Source of the DNA: Dendrophyllia cribrosa
Taxonomy: Eukaryota > Cnidaria > Anthozoa > Scleractinia > Dendrophylliidae
Direction: 5' to 3'
DNA length: 64,000 bases
NCBI GenBank assembly: GCA_024195265.1
Contig: JAJLRJ010000006.1
Coordinates: 21,113,023-21,177,022, forward strand
A model generated the notes under the pieces. The model was not told where the DNA came from. It saw only the letters and a program-made list of their open reading frames with translations, and searched no databases. Below are positions 39,376-51,316 of the stretch, one piece after another. The stretch's first letter is position 1. Every line of letters begins with the position of its first letter. The position numbers were made by a program, and so were the translations under genes.

Positions 39376-40446
39376 TTAACTTGTGGTTGAGATTTCTCTC
39401 TCCAGTCCAAGTCTCTTCAAGTCTTTGTATCCATCTTTTACTGCGTTAACTAGTTCTATGAACCTTTTGTCCTCGCCTTCTCTGATAGGCCTTATGCTTT
39501 GTATTGTATTAATGATTGCGTTGGCTAATTTTGCTGGATCTCCGTATTTTTCATCAAGTCGCTTCCACGTCTCTTGGATGTCATCGTCTACGCCTTTCAT
39601 CGCATCCGTTGGTTCTTTTCCCAGCAGGATCGTAGAACGTAGCATGCGCTATCCTTATCCATTGTGGGCATCACTTGTTTTTGGAAATCCTGCTTGAACT
39701 GAGGGTACCGCCTAACCGCGCCGTCGAAAAACGGCATTTTAACCTTTTCCAGGCAAAGTGCACAGTTTTGTTTGGCATTTTTCTCGGCTTCTGTGGTGGC
39801 GGTCAAAGTTTCAATTTTTTCTACTGTCTCATTGTAACGTGCTTGAATTCTTCGAATCCATTCGATTTCTGCTTTGGCGGAGGTCTGATCTAATATCTCA
39901 AGTGATTTGGCGTGCGCGCTCTTGCAGTCCGCGAGCGTGAGCTCTATATCCCTTCCAGATTTGCGTAAAGCCATCACTATGTTTTTGCTCTCCGCGCTTG
40001 CTTTGATTACATTTTTAACATGTTCAACAAGAGATTCAAAGATTGCCTCAGTGGATTTTTTCTTCATAATGATCTGTTGAACAATCCTTTGAAACTCCTC
40101 TTCTCTAAGTTTAATTATTTGTTGGCGGTTCAGTTCTTCCTTTTCCTTCATTTCAAGAGATTGTCTTTCATTTTCATGCTTAGTATATACTGCCGACGCT
40201 TCGTTGTATTCTTCTTGTAGTTCCTCAATCCATTTTCTCATTTGCTTCAATCTCTTCTTCAGTGAGGTACATCAAGTAAATATCGTGCTTACCTTCCACC
40301 GTAGACCATGCTTCGGTAAGCTCGCTGAACGTTTTTCTCAGAATCTCAGTACCTTTCTTCTCAGCTATTGCCTTGAAGAATTCGTTCCTTTTCCTTGTGA
40401 ATCTCGTCTTTGCGCTTCTACGTATCTTCAGGGCGTCCTCTGCCAT
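39376..40446 (-). pseudogene. BEL/Pao gag
   Basis: Starts at 40446 (MAEDALKIRR) 19 bp after the LTR. It is a coiled, Lys/Glu-rich head, a middle with long helices, then WKRLDEKYGDPAKLANAIIN and KRFIELVNAVKDGYKDL, as in BEL/Pao gag (DUF1759 type). Frame changes near 40225-40250 and 39600-39650 break it. Confidence 0.75.
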
Positions 40447-40464
40447 TGTACTTCGGATTTCGAA

Positions 40465-40732
40465 TGTACTGCTAGTTGCAACAATCACCAAGGTTTCAAA
40501 TACTGCACGGTTTATTCAGTCATCATGCTTACAGACATGTATTAGAAATCTATCGACAAAATGCCTGGATTAACATATAGTAATACAGAACAATATATAC
40601 GTACCCGTTGGTGTCTCTGAAATGTACGACTAGTAATAACTGGTCTCAATGTTCTTACTAATTAATTACATGATGCATTGTTACGTCATGTCTTACAATT
40701 ACGTCACGCATAATTTTCGCGTTAGAACGAAA
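40465..40732 (-). repeat. 5' LTR of BEL/Pao element
   Basis: 268 bp from TGTACTGCTAG to GTTAGAACGAAA, matching 14784-15499 without the LINE insert. On the minus strand it ends in TACA directly before gag. Confidence 0.82.
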
Positions 40733-41015
40733 GCCCTCGCTGAGTATCTCCCAAAAATGTCTCAGTAAGTTAAGCATCCTGATGTCCAAAATTTTGGGTC
40801 AATATCTTAAATCGTTCAGAAGATGGACATTCAAAATTTGGCCTTTTGACCACTCTGATTGGTTGAATTGGATCACATGACCTTTTGGCGGGACATTAAA
40901 AGAAATAGTTGTTTCAAGTATTTCTGTAGCAGAACTGAGCTGTGCTAGCAAATTCAAATGATAAGAAACTGATTTTGAGGATTGAAAACATTCTTTTAAT
41001 ATAATTTTGGTCTGT
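40733..41015. other. Intergenic DNA
   Basis: AT-rich; no feature seen. Confidence 0.4.
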
Positions 41016-41409
41016 CAAGTCAACAGTTGAGGGAGTTTGACAACTGTCAATCATAGGGAATTACCAAATAAAGAAATCACAAAAACGCCTTTTTCTCATT
41101 CGGATTTTAATATTTTCGATTCTGTTTTCGCACAATCGTGTGGTTGGGAACTTGAGTTGCATTATTGTAAGCAAAATTTACCGAGAAAAATGTTTATTTA
41201 TTTTTTTTAACCTTTCCAATAACTTTGCATACATTAATGCAACTCAAGTTCCCAACCACACGATTGTGCCAATTGGCTGCTGAAATACATTGCTGAAAAC
41301 AGAATTGAAAACTATTAAAATCCGAATGAGAAAAAGGCGTTTTTGTGATTTCTTTATTTGGTAATTCCCTATGATTGACAACTGTCAAACTCCCTCAACT
41401 GTTGACTTG
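41016..41409. mobile_element. 394-bp foldback element
   Basis: Begins CAAGTCAACAGTTGAGGGAG and ends with the complement. The arms run about 165-190 bp, including the matching pair AAAACGCCTTTTTCTCATTC / GAATGAGAAAAAGGCGTTTT, around an AT-rich centre near 41180-41215. No coding sequence. It looks like a long-palindrome MITE. Confidence 0.8.
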
Positions 41410-41429
41410 CAGAGCTGGTTTTCTGAACA

Positions 41430-42070
41430 CTATCATTAGCTGACATTATCAGTGTTTTTGTTTTCTATAGATCTGACAATTATCCACTAGGTTAGTTGAC
41501 CTTTAGTCTCTATGCTATTCAGCATGCACTAGAATACCAACAATGGTATTTTTACATAGATCTGACTATTACCTATATGAGGTTAGATGATGTTTAGTCT
41601 TGTACTCTATTCAGCACATACTAGAACACTAACATTATCAGTATTTTTTTAATCGATCTGTCTATTAACTAGAGGTTAGATCACCAAAGTCTTGTACTCT
41701 ATTCAGCACACTCTAGAACACTTACATAATCAGTATTTTTTTCAATAGATCTGACAATTATCCCCTAAGTTAGATGACCTAAAGTTAGTCTCGTACTCTA
41801 TTCGGCTCGCACTAGAATGCTAACATTAAGAGATTTTTCCCATCGATCTGTCTGTTAACTAGAGGTTAGATGACCTTTCTCCTCGTACTCTATATATTCA
41901 GCACACACTAGAACATTAACATTATTGGACTTATGAATCTGACAGTTATCCACTAGGTTAGATGGCCTTTAGTCTCATACTCTATATATTTGGCACACTC
42001 TAGACCACTAACATCAGTATTTTAACAATCTGACTATTAACTATGAGGTTAGATGACCTTTAGTCTCGGA
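41430..42070. repeat. Degenerate tandem repeats, about 100-bp unit
   Basis: Six or so diverged copies of a unit with GATCTGACAATTATCC, AGGTTAGATGACC, TAGTCTCGTACTCTATTCAG and ACTAGAACACTAACAT. Spacing varies with small insertions. Confidence 0.7.
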
Positions 42071-43024
42071 CTCGTAAGAAAAGGATGTTGCTGTTTTGTT
42101 GCCGAACAGTTTATTTTTAGTAGCAGTCATAAACAGACAAGATGCTCTCTGTCCACTGATCATGACCAAAAATCTTTGTTAGACTTGAACAAACACAAAC
42201 ACTTGAAAGCACCATTACCGGTATTAATTTGCTATTCACTTTCCGGCATTGTGGATTTCATGCACATGTTTTTTCCCAATGTGTCAGAACTAAAGTAATC
42301 ATTTGAGGCTGGCTATATTTTTGCTTACAATATAATGTATATGTTGAAGTTCAGTTTTATCCTTTGTTCAATTTTTATGTTCCATTATTCTTTTCTATGC
42401 TAAAATAAATATAATTATGATAATGAGTATAAAACAAAGCAAAATGAAATTGAACCAAAAATAAAATTGAACTACAACATATAAAACAATATTTTAGAAA
42501 ACTATTCACCTCAGTGTTTGTGAAGAGTGACAGATACATATATGTACATTGTATTTATCTCATTGTGCAAAATTTTCTGAAACATTAGTCAAGAAAGATC
42601 ACTGAAGACTTTCGAAGACTACTCAGATGACGATATGAACATGCTTCATTTATAGCCCACTTACATTGATCATCTAGTTGAGACCTCTAGTTAGTTCAAT
42701 TTATGACGTAGAGGAAATACATGTACTGTTGAATACAGTCCTGTATGTTACATACCACATAATATGCAACAGCTTTCCAACCTTCTGATTGGCTGTGTTA
42801 ATGGTATATACCATAATATTATAAATTATATGATGTTAATGATTATCACAGACATTGATTGTTTTCATTACTCATAAAAAAATTAAACTTGTCCCAAATA
42901 TAGTAAGTGCACTGAATATTGTTTATAAATGCTTTAATTTATGTATCATTCATTATCTGTTTGTTTAAAAGGACTGGGATGAACATGTGGCCAGAAGGGA
43001 TCATCAACTATCAGGAGTCCTAAA
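42071..43024. other. Intergenic DNA
   Basis: AT-rich; I see no gene, RNA or transposon end. Confidence 0.4.
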
Positions 43025-43340
43025 TAAACAGGCCACAGCTGAATGGTAGGTCAGATGACAAGTTAATACTAACTCAGTAAACAGGCCACAGCTGAATGGT
43101 AGGTCAGATGACAAGTTAATACTAACTCAGTAAACAGGCCACAGCTGAATGGTAGGTCAGATGACAAGTTAATACTAACTCAGTAAACAGGCCACAGCTG
43201 AATGGTAGGTCAGATGACAAGTTAATACTAACTCAGTAAACAGGCCACAGCTGAATGGTAGGTCAGATGACAAGTTAATACTAACTCAGTAAACAGGCCA
43301 CAGCTGAATGGTAGGTCAGATGACAAGTTAATACTAACTT
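43025..43340. repeat. 53-bp tandem array, six copies
   Basis: Near-identical units starting TAAACAGGCCACAGCTGAAT at 43025, 43078, 43131, 43184, 43237 and 43290. Unlike the repeats before it, the copies hardly differ, so expansion is recent. Confidence 0.92.
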
Positions 43341-43578
43341 TGCACACTTACTCTCTGGCCCTGGGGTTCCTGGAAAGCCGATTATCATTACACCCACAAT
43401 TATATCAGCCTACATTGTAATTGAGGGATAAAATTTATCCCTCAATTAGATTCTGTTCCTGGAAGCACGATTAGCGAAAATCAAGGTGTAGCGAGCGTGA
43501 CATAGCGTGACATTCTTACTTGCGCAACAAGGTTATTCAACCTTTATTCAACCTTTAGAGAGTAAATTAGATTATTAA
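43341..43578. other. Left junction zone of element C
   Basis: Contains a palindrome near 43420-43447 (ATTGAGGGATAAA / TTTATCCCTCAAT). No AGTAGT end, zinc-finger gene or exonuclease gene is seen, so the left end of element C is lost here. The exact boundary cannot be set. Confidence 0.4.
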
Positions 43579-44517
43579 TTACGGCACAGTATTAATGCCC
43601 GCGGCATTAGTAGCTAAACGCCAAAGATTTTCGTTCTTTAGATTTGTAGCGGGTTTCTGATGTTGTATGTAAAATAAAATTTCGCGTTGTGGCCCTTCTG
43701 GTAATATTAGATCTAAGATTTTGTAAATAAAAAAGGGATAATAAATGCTTTTGGGTAGGTAATTACTTATGCAAGAGAAAACATAGTCTATTTGATCTTT
43801 TTGTTCTATTGTGAACTGCGGGAGTTTTTTACCAGAAATGACGCACAGCAACTGAGTAGAATATTTGAATAAATTACTACAGCCAATTCTACGCAGTAAA
43901 ATTCTCAAAACAATTATTGTTAGCCCTTCTGGAAGAATATCATTTTCTGCCATTTCCCTCCGTAATTCTGATAAAACCCTTTTGATGTCGTCTATTTTTG
44001 TCAATGAGACATTATTGAGTATATTGTTTAGACAATAATTAAAAGCATATTTTGAAGTATAACAGCCTTTTATTTTCATATTTTCATTTTTGTAGAGTTG
44101 TTCGCGATTAAAGGTCGCTCTGTCTATTCTTTCAACGCGGCCGCATTTTGTACAACTAAGTTCTATTGAATCACACTCGAGTGAAAATGTACTGCCACAT
44201 TCTAGACACGATTTTATCCTTTTGTTTATTCTGTTTGAAATGATAACAAACCCGCTATAGCAGTATTGTTGGATTAACTCCTGTTTTGCTGTAGAACTAA
44301 GAGCTTTGAAGATGGCATAGAGCTTTTCTGGTAGCTGTGCGTGGCGAAGTTCGGTTGGATAGTTACTGCTAGCTAGTGAACGTAGCATGACTTGTTTATG
44401 TTTGAGATCTAATACAGAGGGTTGTGTCTCATATTTTTTCTTTTCATCCATTCGTCTAACGATAGACAGTTGTGTGATAAAACGCTCATAACCTTCAGTA
44501 TCTCGTAACCCTGTCAT
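43579..44517 (-). CDS. VLTF3-like late transcription factor (element C)
   Basis: 312 aa, open, longer than the B copy (221 aa). Zinc ribbon CLECGSTF ... CTKCGRVE, then a YAFNYCLNNIL helix, a conserved VLRILLRRIGC ... YSTQLLCVISGKKLPQFT block absent from B, and the family end YPFFIYKILDLILPEG ... NENLWRLATN. The extra block makes the match to VLTF3 stronger than in B. An early-type box (GCCCAATTGAA) is 35 bp upstream. A survivor in an otherwise decayed element. Confidence 0.68.
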   Translation of the reverse strand: MTGLRDTEGYERFITQLSIVRRMDEKKKYETQPSVLDLKHKQVMLRSLASSNYPTELRHAQLPEKLYAIFKALSSTAKQELIQQYCYSGFVIISNRINKRIKSCLECGSTFSLECDSIELSCTKCGRVERIDRATFNREQLYKNENMKIKGCYTSKYAFNYCLNNILNNVSLTKIDDIKRVLSELRREMAENDILPEGLTIIVLRILLRRIGCSNLFKYSTQLLCVISGKKLPQFTIEQKDQIDYVFSCISNYLPKSIYYPFFIYKILDLILPEGPQREILFYIQHQKPATNLKNENLWRLATNAAGINTVP

Positions 44518-44541
44518 GTTTATTTTTAGAAATGATAAATG

Positions 44542-44552
44542 TTCAATTGGGC
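44542..44552 (-). promoter_or_regulatory. Early-type box before VLTF3-like gene (element C)
   Basis: Minus strand GCCCAATTGAA, 35 bp before the ATG at 44517, conserved in place with the B copy although the surrounding spacer has diverged. Confidence 0.6.
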
Positions 44553-44639
44553 AAGCATCACTTACGCGTGCGTGTGGTTCATAATTGTTTGCACATGCGT
44601 GCCCTTAGAAGAGTTACCACATGTGAAAGCGCGGTAGTT

Positions 44640-45085
44640 TTTGATCTATATATAAGAGTTTTTCACACTTATTATATTAAGTTTAATTCGGTAGAGCTCA
44701 GGGGGGTTATGTGTTGGCCACCATATGAGCCCTGTTTACGGCTCATGCGATATCAGACCAGGGGTAGTGGGTTTGTTGCGTCAGTTGATGACCCCCGGGT
44801 GAGCCTGCTCCGGCCCAACTGATAACAGGGGGGTGCTCAACCAGAGATCTCCTCAGAGAACTCGCCCTCGCTCCCAGAGATGAAATGGGAAAAGACAACC
44901 CTCCTTGTCAGCGGTTAAAGTCCTCACTTCGGTGAGGCAAAAGTCCTAGCCGAGGCTAGGCAGAAACAGCCACGAGCACCCCCCAACTAGGGTTTTGTCT
45001 CTTTTTGTGACGTGTCCCGCAATGTCATGCGTGACAGTCACGCACAATGTCACGTTATGTGTCACACCGTGTCACGCAATAAAGC
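44640..45085 (+). ncRNA. Candidate structured RNA or inserted retroelement segment
   Basis: GC-rich island in an AT-rich spacer. Pairings seen by eye: GGGGGGTGCTC (44827-44837) with GAGCACCCCCC (about 44976); CCTCAC-TTCG-GTGAGG; CCTAGCC-GA-GGCTAGG; TCAGTTG with CAACTGA; and TGAGCC with GGCTCA. A TATATATAAGAG box lies upstream, and GTCACG-rich sequence with AATAAAG lies downstream. It could be a viral noncoding RNA, or the 5' part of a LINE or SINE inserted here. Not present between the matching genes of B. Confidence 0.4.
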
Positions 45086-45098
45086 GAGAAACCAGAGT

Positions 45099-45600
45099 TT
45101 AGTCTTTCAAATCTAACTTGGATTGTGCGGCTAAAGAACTTATCTTTTTTTGCAACTTAGAACGCTCTTCGGCGCATTTTTCAAGATCTGGTGATTTATT
45201 TTGTCTGCCTGTTTTGTTTTCACCAGAACAAATCAAGGCCTTGAGTTCATGGTATTTCTGTACCTCCCGAAGTATGATTGAAAACTCTGAATCACTGATG
45301 CGATTGTCTGCGAGAGCCTTAGATACCAACTTGTTGACAGAGTTTCGTTTAGCAAGGGCGAGCGTGTAGATCTTTTCATGTTTCATGATCTTTCTTTCGA
45401 GCCGTTTACTACACAATGAAGTGGGTTCGTTTATATTTTTTTGCGACCTGTCTATAGTAGCCAGCTTCTGACTCAAGCTCTTTCTGTAGGTCAGAGATTT
45501 TTTTTAGTCGAAAGTCATCGCCATTTGGTAATACTGGGTAGAGCGGTTCAGTATGGCTGTATTCCGGAGCCGATGGAGGCAGTACATTAACAGAACTCAT
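45099..45600 (-). pseudogene. Membrane-hairpin protein lacking its membrane region (element C)
   Basis: The head (MSSVNVLPPSAPEYSHTE ... KKYKRT) and the helical tail (MKHEKIYTLALAKRNSVNKLVSK ...) match 20594-21286, but about 170 bp encoding the hydrophobic region is gone and the two halves are in different frames. Confidence 0.75.
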
Positions 45601-45614
45601 GGTGGGGTATATAT

Positions 45615-45775
45615 GTTGTGGTTCAAATTTTTCTTTGGTTTAAAAATTTTCAAACCAGTTTAATTAGTTTTTCTTTTTCTTTGTCTCAGATTCATTATCA
45701 TATTTTGAGACAAAGGAAAACAAAAATCAAACTGGTTTGAAAATTTTCAAACCAAAGAAAAATTTGAACCACAAC
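45615..45775. mobile_element. 161-bp hairpin MITE in a promoter spacer
   Basis: GTTGTGGTTCAAATTTTTC at 45615 is matched by its complement ending at 45775, with internal CTTTGTCTCA / TGAGACAAAG. It is inserted in the TATATA spacer between the membrane-hairpin and penton-like genes; A and B lack it. Confidence 0.8.
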
Positions 45776-45788
45776 ATATATATATTTT

Positions 45789-46466
45789 TTAATTTATCTC
45801 TATTTCAAATTCTAAGGGCTTGTTATTAAAATCAAAGAGGTCATTGTTTACGTCTCTGACTGATAGAGACACGCTATTTACATAATCACCAGACGCGGTG
45901 TCACGCAAGACGTTTTGCTGTGTTGATTCATAGAAAACTTTCTCATTACAAATGGTTTTCCACGAACATCAAATCAAGCCAAAACTGTAGAAGGCTTCCC
46001 ATTGAGTAGGTTTTCTTTATCAACCAGATCACAGTGGATAAAGTAAGTGCTTGGTGACGTTAATCCTTTGACGAATGTTGTTGGGAACAGCAATTTAGGA
46101 TTTATACCAAGCAATTTTGACAGATCGCGGTCTAGTTTCCCATCTTCTTCATATTCTTTGAAAATCATCATCGACCCCACTGGCGTACGTGTTTGTCTTG
46201 ATTTCTAATTTAAACTCTTCGTCTGTGAATACTGTGAATTCTTTTGCTAAATACTCAAGAGTGTAATGCCCTGGGAGAAGCCTCATGACAGTTGCTTCTT
46301 TACTAGACCCATTAGTAAACAATGTTATCTCTCCTCTTTATTTCAAAGTATTCCACGAATTGTAAAGCGAGCAAGATATAAGCTGGATGTAACTCGGTTT
46401 TGGAAGCGCGTGGTAGAAGTAGATGGTGTGAGGGTTTGAAGGCGCGACGATTGTTAGCACAACCAT
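45789..46466 (-). pseudogene. Penton-like protein, fragmented (element C)
   Basis: Start MVVLTIVAPSNPHT and middle STYFIHCDLVDKE match 71-742, and the end reads EIEIN; several frame changes (near 46300, 46180 and 45960) lie between. Confidence 0.65.
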
Positions 46467-46507
46467 TGTGTATATAATACATTTTTTTAAAATATATTTA
46501 TATAAAC

Positions 46508-48686
46508 ATGTTTGGCAGATGACCCGGTGGTGGTCACAACTACGACCCCCCACCACCATTTTTTACTCCTCCAAATGCCTACAACCCTACATAAATTATA
46601 TAAAGAAAAAACCTCAGTAGATCCTGTACTGGCTTGGTTGAAATCACCAGAAGCAGCAAAGCTCTCTGCAGCGGCCAAAGCCAAGGCGATATCAGACTTC
46701 AAAAAGCGTTTCCCGTGCGCTGATATGTCTAAGTTTGAAGTACAAGTCGACTTTGATGATAACCACAAAGCCGCAGGAACAGTGCTTTACAAAGAGTGCC
46801 CAGGCTCATGGTCGCTCATTTCAGAAATAACCCACAAAGATTGGACTCAAGCCATGAAAGACGCTTTGGGTTTGGAATATATTGGCGGCTTCCCCTATCA
46901 GCTGACGTTGAATCGAAATACTCAAAAGCCAATCCCAGCTGTTGATTTTTATAAGACAATAAGCAAAGACGTGATGATTGGCGCTGTTTTGAATGACTAA
47001 GAGCAAAAGATTTACGTCACGCCAACTGATTATTTCACAACGAAATACAGAAATATTTTCGAGGCACACAGATCAAGTTCACAACCACGAAATATGGAAG
47101 AATGTGGCTCGGCGGGTCCCATATGAGCTTTTGGCCACAACAGCTGAACTTCGCACTGTGGTGTGCAACAACTGGTTGCGGAATCTCGCGTGACCTTTTG
47201 TTTGATAAGAACTCCAGTCTCTCTCTAACACCGCATCTCCGGTTGTTTTACAAGTTTCACGTTTATTTCATAACAAGACGAATACTCTTCAAACCTATAT
47301 AAATCAGAAGTAAGAACAAATATAGGCAAACAAAGAATCTCATTTGTAGCAATTGACCTCTGGAAAGATCTCCCATCTGACCTAAAGGATCTAAATGTAT
47401 TTCTCTTCTCCAAAAAATTAAAACGTTATTTATTGTCAGAACAACACAAATAATTTGTCTCTTCTGTTATGTTTTTCTAACATCATATTGTTAAATTATT
47501 TCACTGTAAATATGTTCACCTGTTTAATTCTTTCACCTGCCGTAAATGTTTAACAAACTGTGGCTGGGGGCTAACTAGAAAACTTACCCGTTAATTTAGC
47601 TCCCAGACTCAAAATTGTATTAACTATTTTAATTATTAGTACACACTGTACTTCAAAATGTGTGTAGGTATTTTTTTAAAATATAGTTGTAAAAAATGAG
47701 TAAATAAAGAAAGTTTGAAGTTTGAAGTTTGAAGTTTTGAAGTTTGAAGTTTGAAGTTTGGAACAAAGCATTAGCGCTTTGCCAGACGACCCCACATTCA
47801 ACCAGAAAGACAACAAATACAACATCAGACCAACAATGGTCTTGGCAATGTGTACATTTGGGGTTTTGGGGATGATGTCCACTCTACCAATTACCACTAT
47901 CCCGGTGATCCTGACCATGCTTTGTTCAAGGATGAGCGCGATGACGATTATCACACTAATCAAATATTTTACGTTTGCAACGACGATGGCGCGCAGAGTC
48001 AGTTCGAGCATTTTGTGCCAGATTACGCTTAAGGGCTAACACAACCAGGAATTGAGTGTATGAACCAGTCTATCGAAGCCTTTGTGTACTGCATTCTGGG
48101 TGCACAAGCCAATACCTGCAGCAGCATTATTGGGAGTGGAGGACGAGCATTCGAAACGCAGAGAGTATTCCTCACACTCCTAGAGGATGCCATAAGACTG
48201 AACGACATTTCTAAGAGCGTACAGCACTATCAGAAGGCCATTGAAGATACAAAAGTGCGCCTAAACTTTGAGGCCGCCCCTGGGAGCTGGCTGATGCCAT
48301 CACGCATGGTTATCAACACAGAGAGCATGGTGGGGTATAACAACAATCTTAGGCAGGCAATGCAATGGATGAAACTGGGCGTGAATCTACATGTTAATCT
48401 GGGCACAAAAAAGGCCTCACTGCATCCCATGGTTGGTGAACCAACAAAAATCAATCCACCAAACAGCCACCCATTTAACCCTATTCACAAACAGGCAATA
48501 CAGGCACAGGGTATGGGTGAAAAGCCCGCAAAGCCAGCTCCCAGCGCGCCAGCCCAAACGCCTGCCCAGCCGGCCCCACCACCAGAGACCCCCAAAGAGA
48601 GTGTCACAGATACTCATCACGTAAACAAGGCAATCGTTGCTGTGGGCGCGCTTGCTTTGGCAGGCTTTGTTGTCTGGTTGCGTTAA
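46508..48686 (+). pseudogene. ~610-aa anchored protein, interrupted by LINE (element C)
   Basis: MFGR is followed at once by TGA; the head otherwise reads in pieces to 47288, resumes at about 47760, and from 48060 runs open to the C-terminal helix (AIVAVGALALAGFVVW). The linker is Pro/Ala-rich instead of Pro/Thr-rich. Confidence 0.75.
47289..47758 (+). mobile_element. 5'-truncated LINE tail with heptamer repeats
   Basis: Starts with the end of an ORF2-like frame (GKQRISFVAIDLWKDLPSDL ... KKLKRYLLSEQ), the usual C-terminus of CR1/L2-like elements, then untranslated sequence with AATAAAG and (GAAGTTT)n at 47711-47760. It replaces about 14 bp of the host gene. Confidence 0.7.
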
Positions 48687-50050
48687 CGTTTGCGTTTGAT
48701 GGTCTTTTCAACCAAGAAGGCAACCACAGCAAGGATTATCAGCCAGGCGTGCTCGCCAGGAGATAACCTGCCCGGCCGCTTTGAAAATATAGCTCACGAT
48801 AGAGCCGATGAGGCCGGGCAGGATGGAGGCTCTTTTTTGCCAAGTGTTTTTAAGCCCATTTCCAACAGCCTTAGTCCCCGCTTTCAAGGCATTCATTACA
48901 GAAAGCGTCACAGCTCCTATGACTAAACCAGCAGCCAGAACAACCCATATTTCTTGAAAAGATTTTTCATCCTTTCCCGAAGAGGCAGGGCTTCTTCCCT
49001 TTCTTGAACCTGTGTTCTTAGCCTTGCCAGTTCTTCTTCTCGCTCTGCAACTCGGGCTTCCGCGGCTTCTTTGTCAGAGGGAGAAACATTCTCATCCTCT
49101 ATCGCGCGCCTGTCTTCCTCGTTTTGACATTCAAGCTCGGCTTCTTCTTCTTCTTTTAGATCATCAAGGGGTTTAGTGGAATTTAGTCTTGTTTCGACAG
49201 TGTTTCTTTCTTTTTCTTTGGAAGAAAGTTGTGTTCTGAGTTTGTCAACCTTTGCCAGCTCTTTGTCTGTTTGTTTTTGTTTTTTTGAAGGGCACCTAAT
49301 TCTTTCTTCTGGTTTTCAAGATCGCCTTGAAGATTCTTTTTCAGTTGTTTTGGTCTATCTAGCTCGGTTTGACTCTCAACGCTTGATCCGTGTTCCTGTT
49401 CCAGAGCATCAATCCTCGCTTGAGTTTGCTCGATTCTGTCCGAGGTTTTGCACATCATTTGCTGCTTTTTGTTGTTCTACAGCAAGCCTTTCCGCCTCCT
49501 TCAGTTGTTTTTCTGCTTCTTTTAGTCTTTGTCTTTCTTCCCTTATAGCTGTATTGTCTTCAGAGACAATCTCTTCAGCACTTGGGCCAAGAGCCCCTTT
49601 GAACCTGTCTGTGAACGATTTAAGAAGGCCTGAATTATCCTGCTTAAAAATGGAAGCTTCACCGCCCTTTGGCCCAAAGGACACTATTTTGCCTTCATTT
49701 CCTGCTTTTTTTACCGTTACCAATTGGGCCTAATCTGTCGTAAGCCACTTTTGGAAATCGCCTTTTGATGAAGTCCTTAGCTTTATCAACCATTTTTTTT
49801 CTGTCGTCAGCATGTGTGAAGTCCCCAAGAAGAGGGATGTCATCAGGATCAAACCAACTTTGTTCGCGAGGCATTGTATGCATTTCAATCGGTTCGCCAC
49901 CAGGAGGATATGGGGTGGATGAGCCGCCTGGTCGAAATGGGGTTGTTGTGTCAACTTCTGCTTCGTCATCGTCATCATCATCGTGGTCAATCCCCCAGTC
50001 TTCCCAAGGATTCTCATTCTCAGTTGTTGGATCATATCCGCCTTCTGCTA
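48683..50050 (-). pseudogene. Coiled-coil membrane protein, decayed (element C)
   Basis: Homologue of 23858-25234. The start ATG has become ATA, and the frame changes several times, but acidic head, coiled coil (RIEQTQARIDALEQEHGSS) and the hydrophobic tail are all recognisable. Confidence 0.7.
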
Positions 50051-50110
50051 TGATGTAACAAAGTATAATTTATTATAATTATTTTTATAAAACATATATA
50101 TATTCTGACT

Positions 50111-51283
50111 ATGGCTGTACAACCAAACCTCCTGCCCACGCACAACGAGAAGACTATTGGTGCAATGAAAGCAGAGACCCTGTATGTTTCGGTGCCCAAG
50201 CTTAACGAACATGAGGTTATCTTGCCAGGCTCGCTTGCCTTGCTTTTTAACATTGAGCTTACCGGCGGCCACGCAAACAACTATCTTGTACAGAATGTTT
50301 CTCGGGCGCTGGTTGACAGACTCGTGAAATTTGCCGCCACCACTGTCCAGGACACCATTGGATATGACATTTACAAAATCTTTGAGGATCTGTTTCTCTC
50401 AGTGGATGAGTGCGACAACATGCTGTCAGAGGGCATCCAGACTTTGGATTTGTGCAAGATCCGCTCAAAAGCAGGTGACAAGAAGACCTTGGCTGCAGAA
50501 GATAAGCTGGAGATCGTGTACAAAAACAAATACCGCATTAATCTGGATCACCAGATTTTGACTGACCACGGTGTTTTGTACCTACAGGCCCTCTACAGAG
50601 ATCTTATCTTCGAGCTAACGCTTGCACCGGCATCTCAGGTTGTAAGGGGTTCGGATACAAGTAAGCTTGTGTATAAGTTGAGAAATATACAGCTTGAGTA
50701 CGAGACGATCCGCAGCAAACAACTGGCTGACGAGGCAATGAGCGTTTACTCTAGCAGAAAGGAGTTCGCCTACGACCAAATAATGCGAGAAGTGGTGGTG
50801 CCATTTGCGAAAGGCTCAGACGCTAGGCTGAATCTTAGGGTGAACCCGCACCGCAGATCACTCAAGGCCATTCTTCTGCTCTTTATCGAGCCCTACGCGG
50901 CAGGCGCCAGAGACTCCGAAAGATACTTCAACCCTGACATCACCAAAGTGAATGTCACCATAAACGGCTCTCCAAACAGGGTTTACAACAACGGCATCGA
51001 TGGCAGTGACATGTGGAATGAAGTAAGCCGACTCTTCGCAAAGAGAACTAAAGGGAGTGCTGGGAGACCCAAAATATCTCACGGACAACAAGTTCGGCCT
51101 CCTTATCGATCTTAGATCAATGGCTGATACAACCCTGCACGGTAATGGCCAACGCCTCGTCAACACAAAGGACGGAGTGCACCTTGAGATTGAAAGAACA
51201 ACCTCCGGCTCGGGAAACACGCACTGCCACATCACTCACAGATGAACATCATGGACAGGCAGCTGCAGGCGGTTCAGTATTAA
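50111..51283 (+). pseudogene. Major capsid protein, decayed (element C)
   Basis: Open for 334 codons. It lacks about 17 residues after residue 22 relative to A, in frame, then shifts frame near 51055 and again near 51230. The segments GARDSERYFNPDI, HGNGQRLVNTKDGVHLEIER and NIMDRQLQAVQY are all present. Confidence 0.85.
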
Positions 51284-51316
51284 AAAAACATTGTATAAAG
51301 TGTAAGAAAACATTGA

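Larger units (their letters stand above)
14784..40732 (-). mobile_element. BEL/Pao LTR retrotransposon, split by element B and others
   Basis: Two matching LTR copies (14784-15499, interrupted, and 40465-40732) bracket gag, protease, reverse transcriptase, RNase H and integrase pieces, all on the minus strand in BEL/Pao order. The internal part is interrupted by element B at 17800-34857 and by a hAT-like element at 36278-38491. Removing element B and one copy of TATTAC makes the pol frame continuous. A TGG to TGA stop and frameshifts show it is dead. Confidence 0.88.

Noticed and set aside
43025..43340. CRISPR-like array
   Set aside because: Units are contiguous 53-bp repeats with no variable spacers; it is an ordinary tandem array in eukaryotic DNA.
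44532..44822. 96-aa forward frame in element C
   Set aside because: No counterpart in B, and it overlaps the early-type box and the highly paired island; more likely non-coding.
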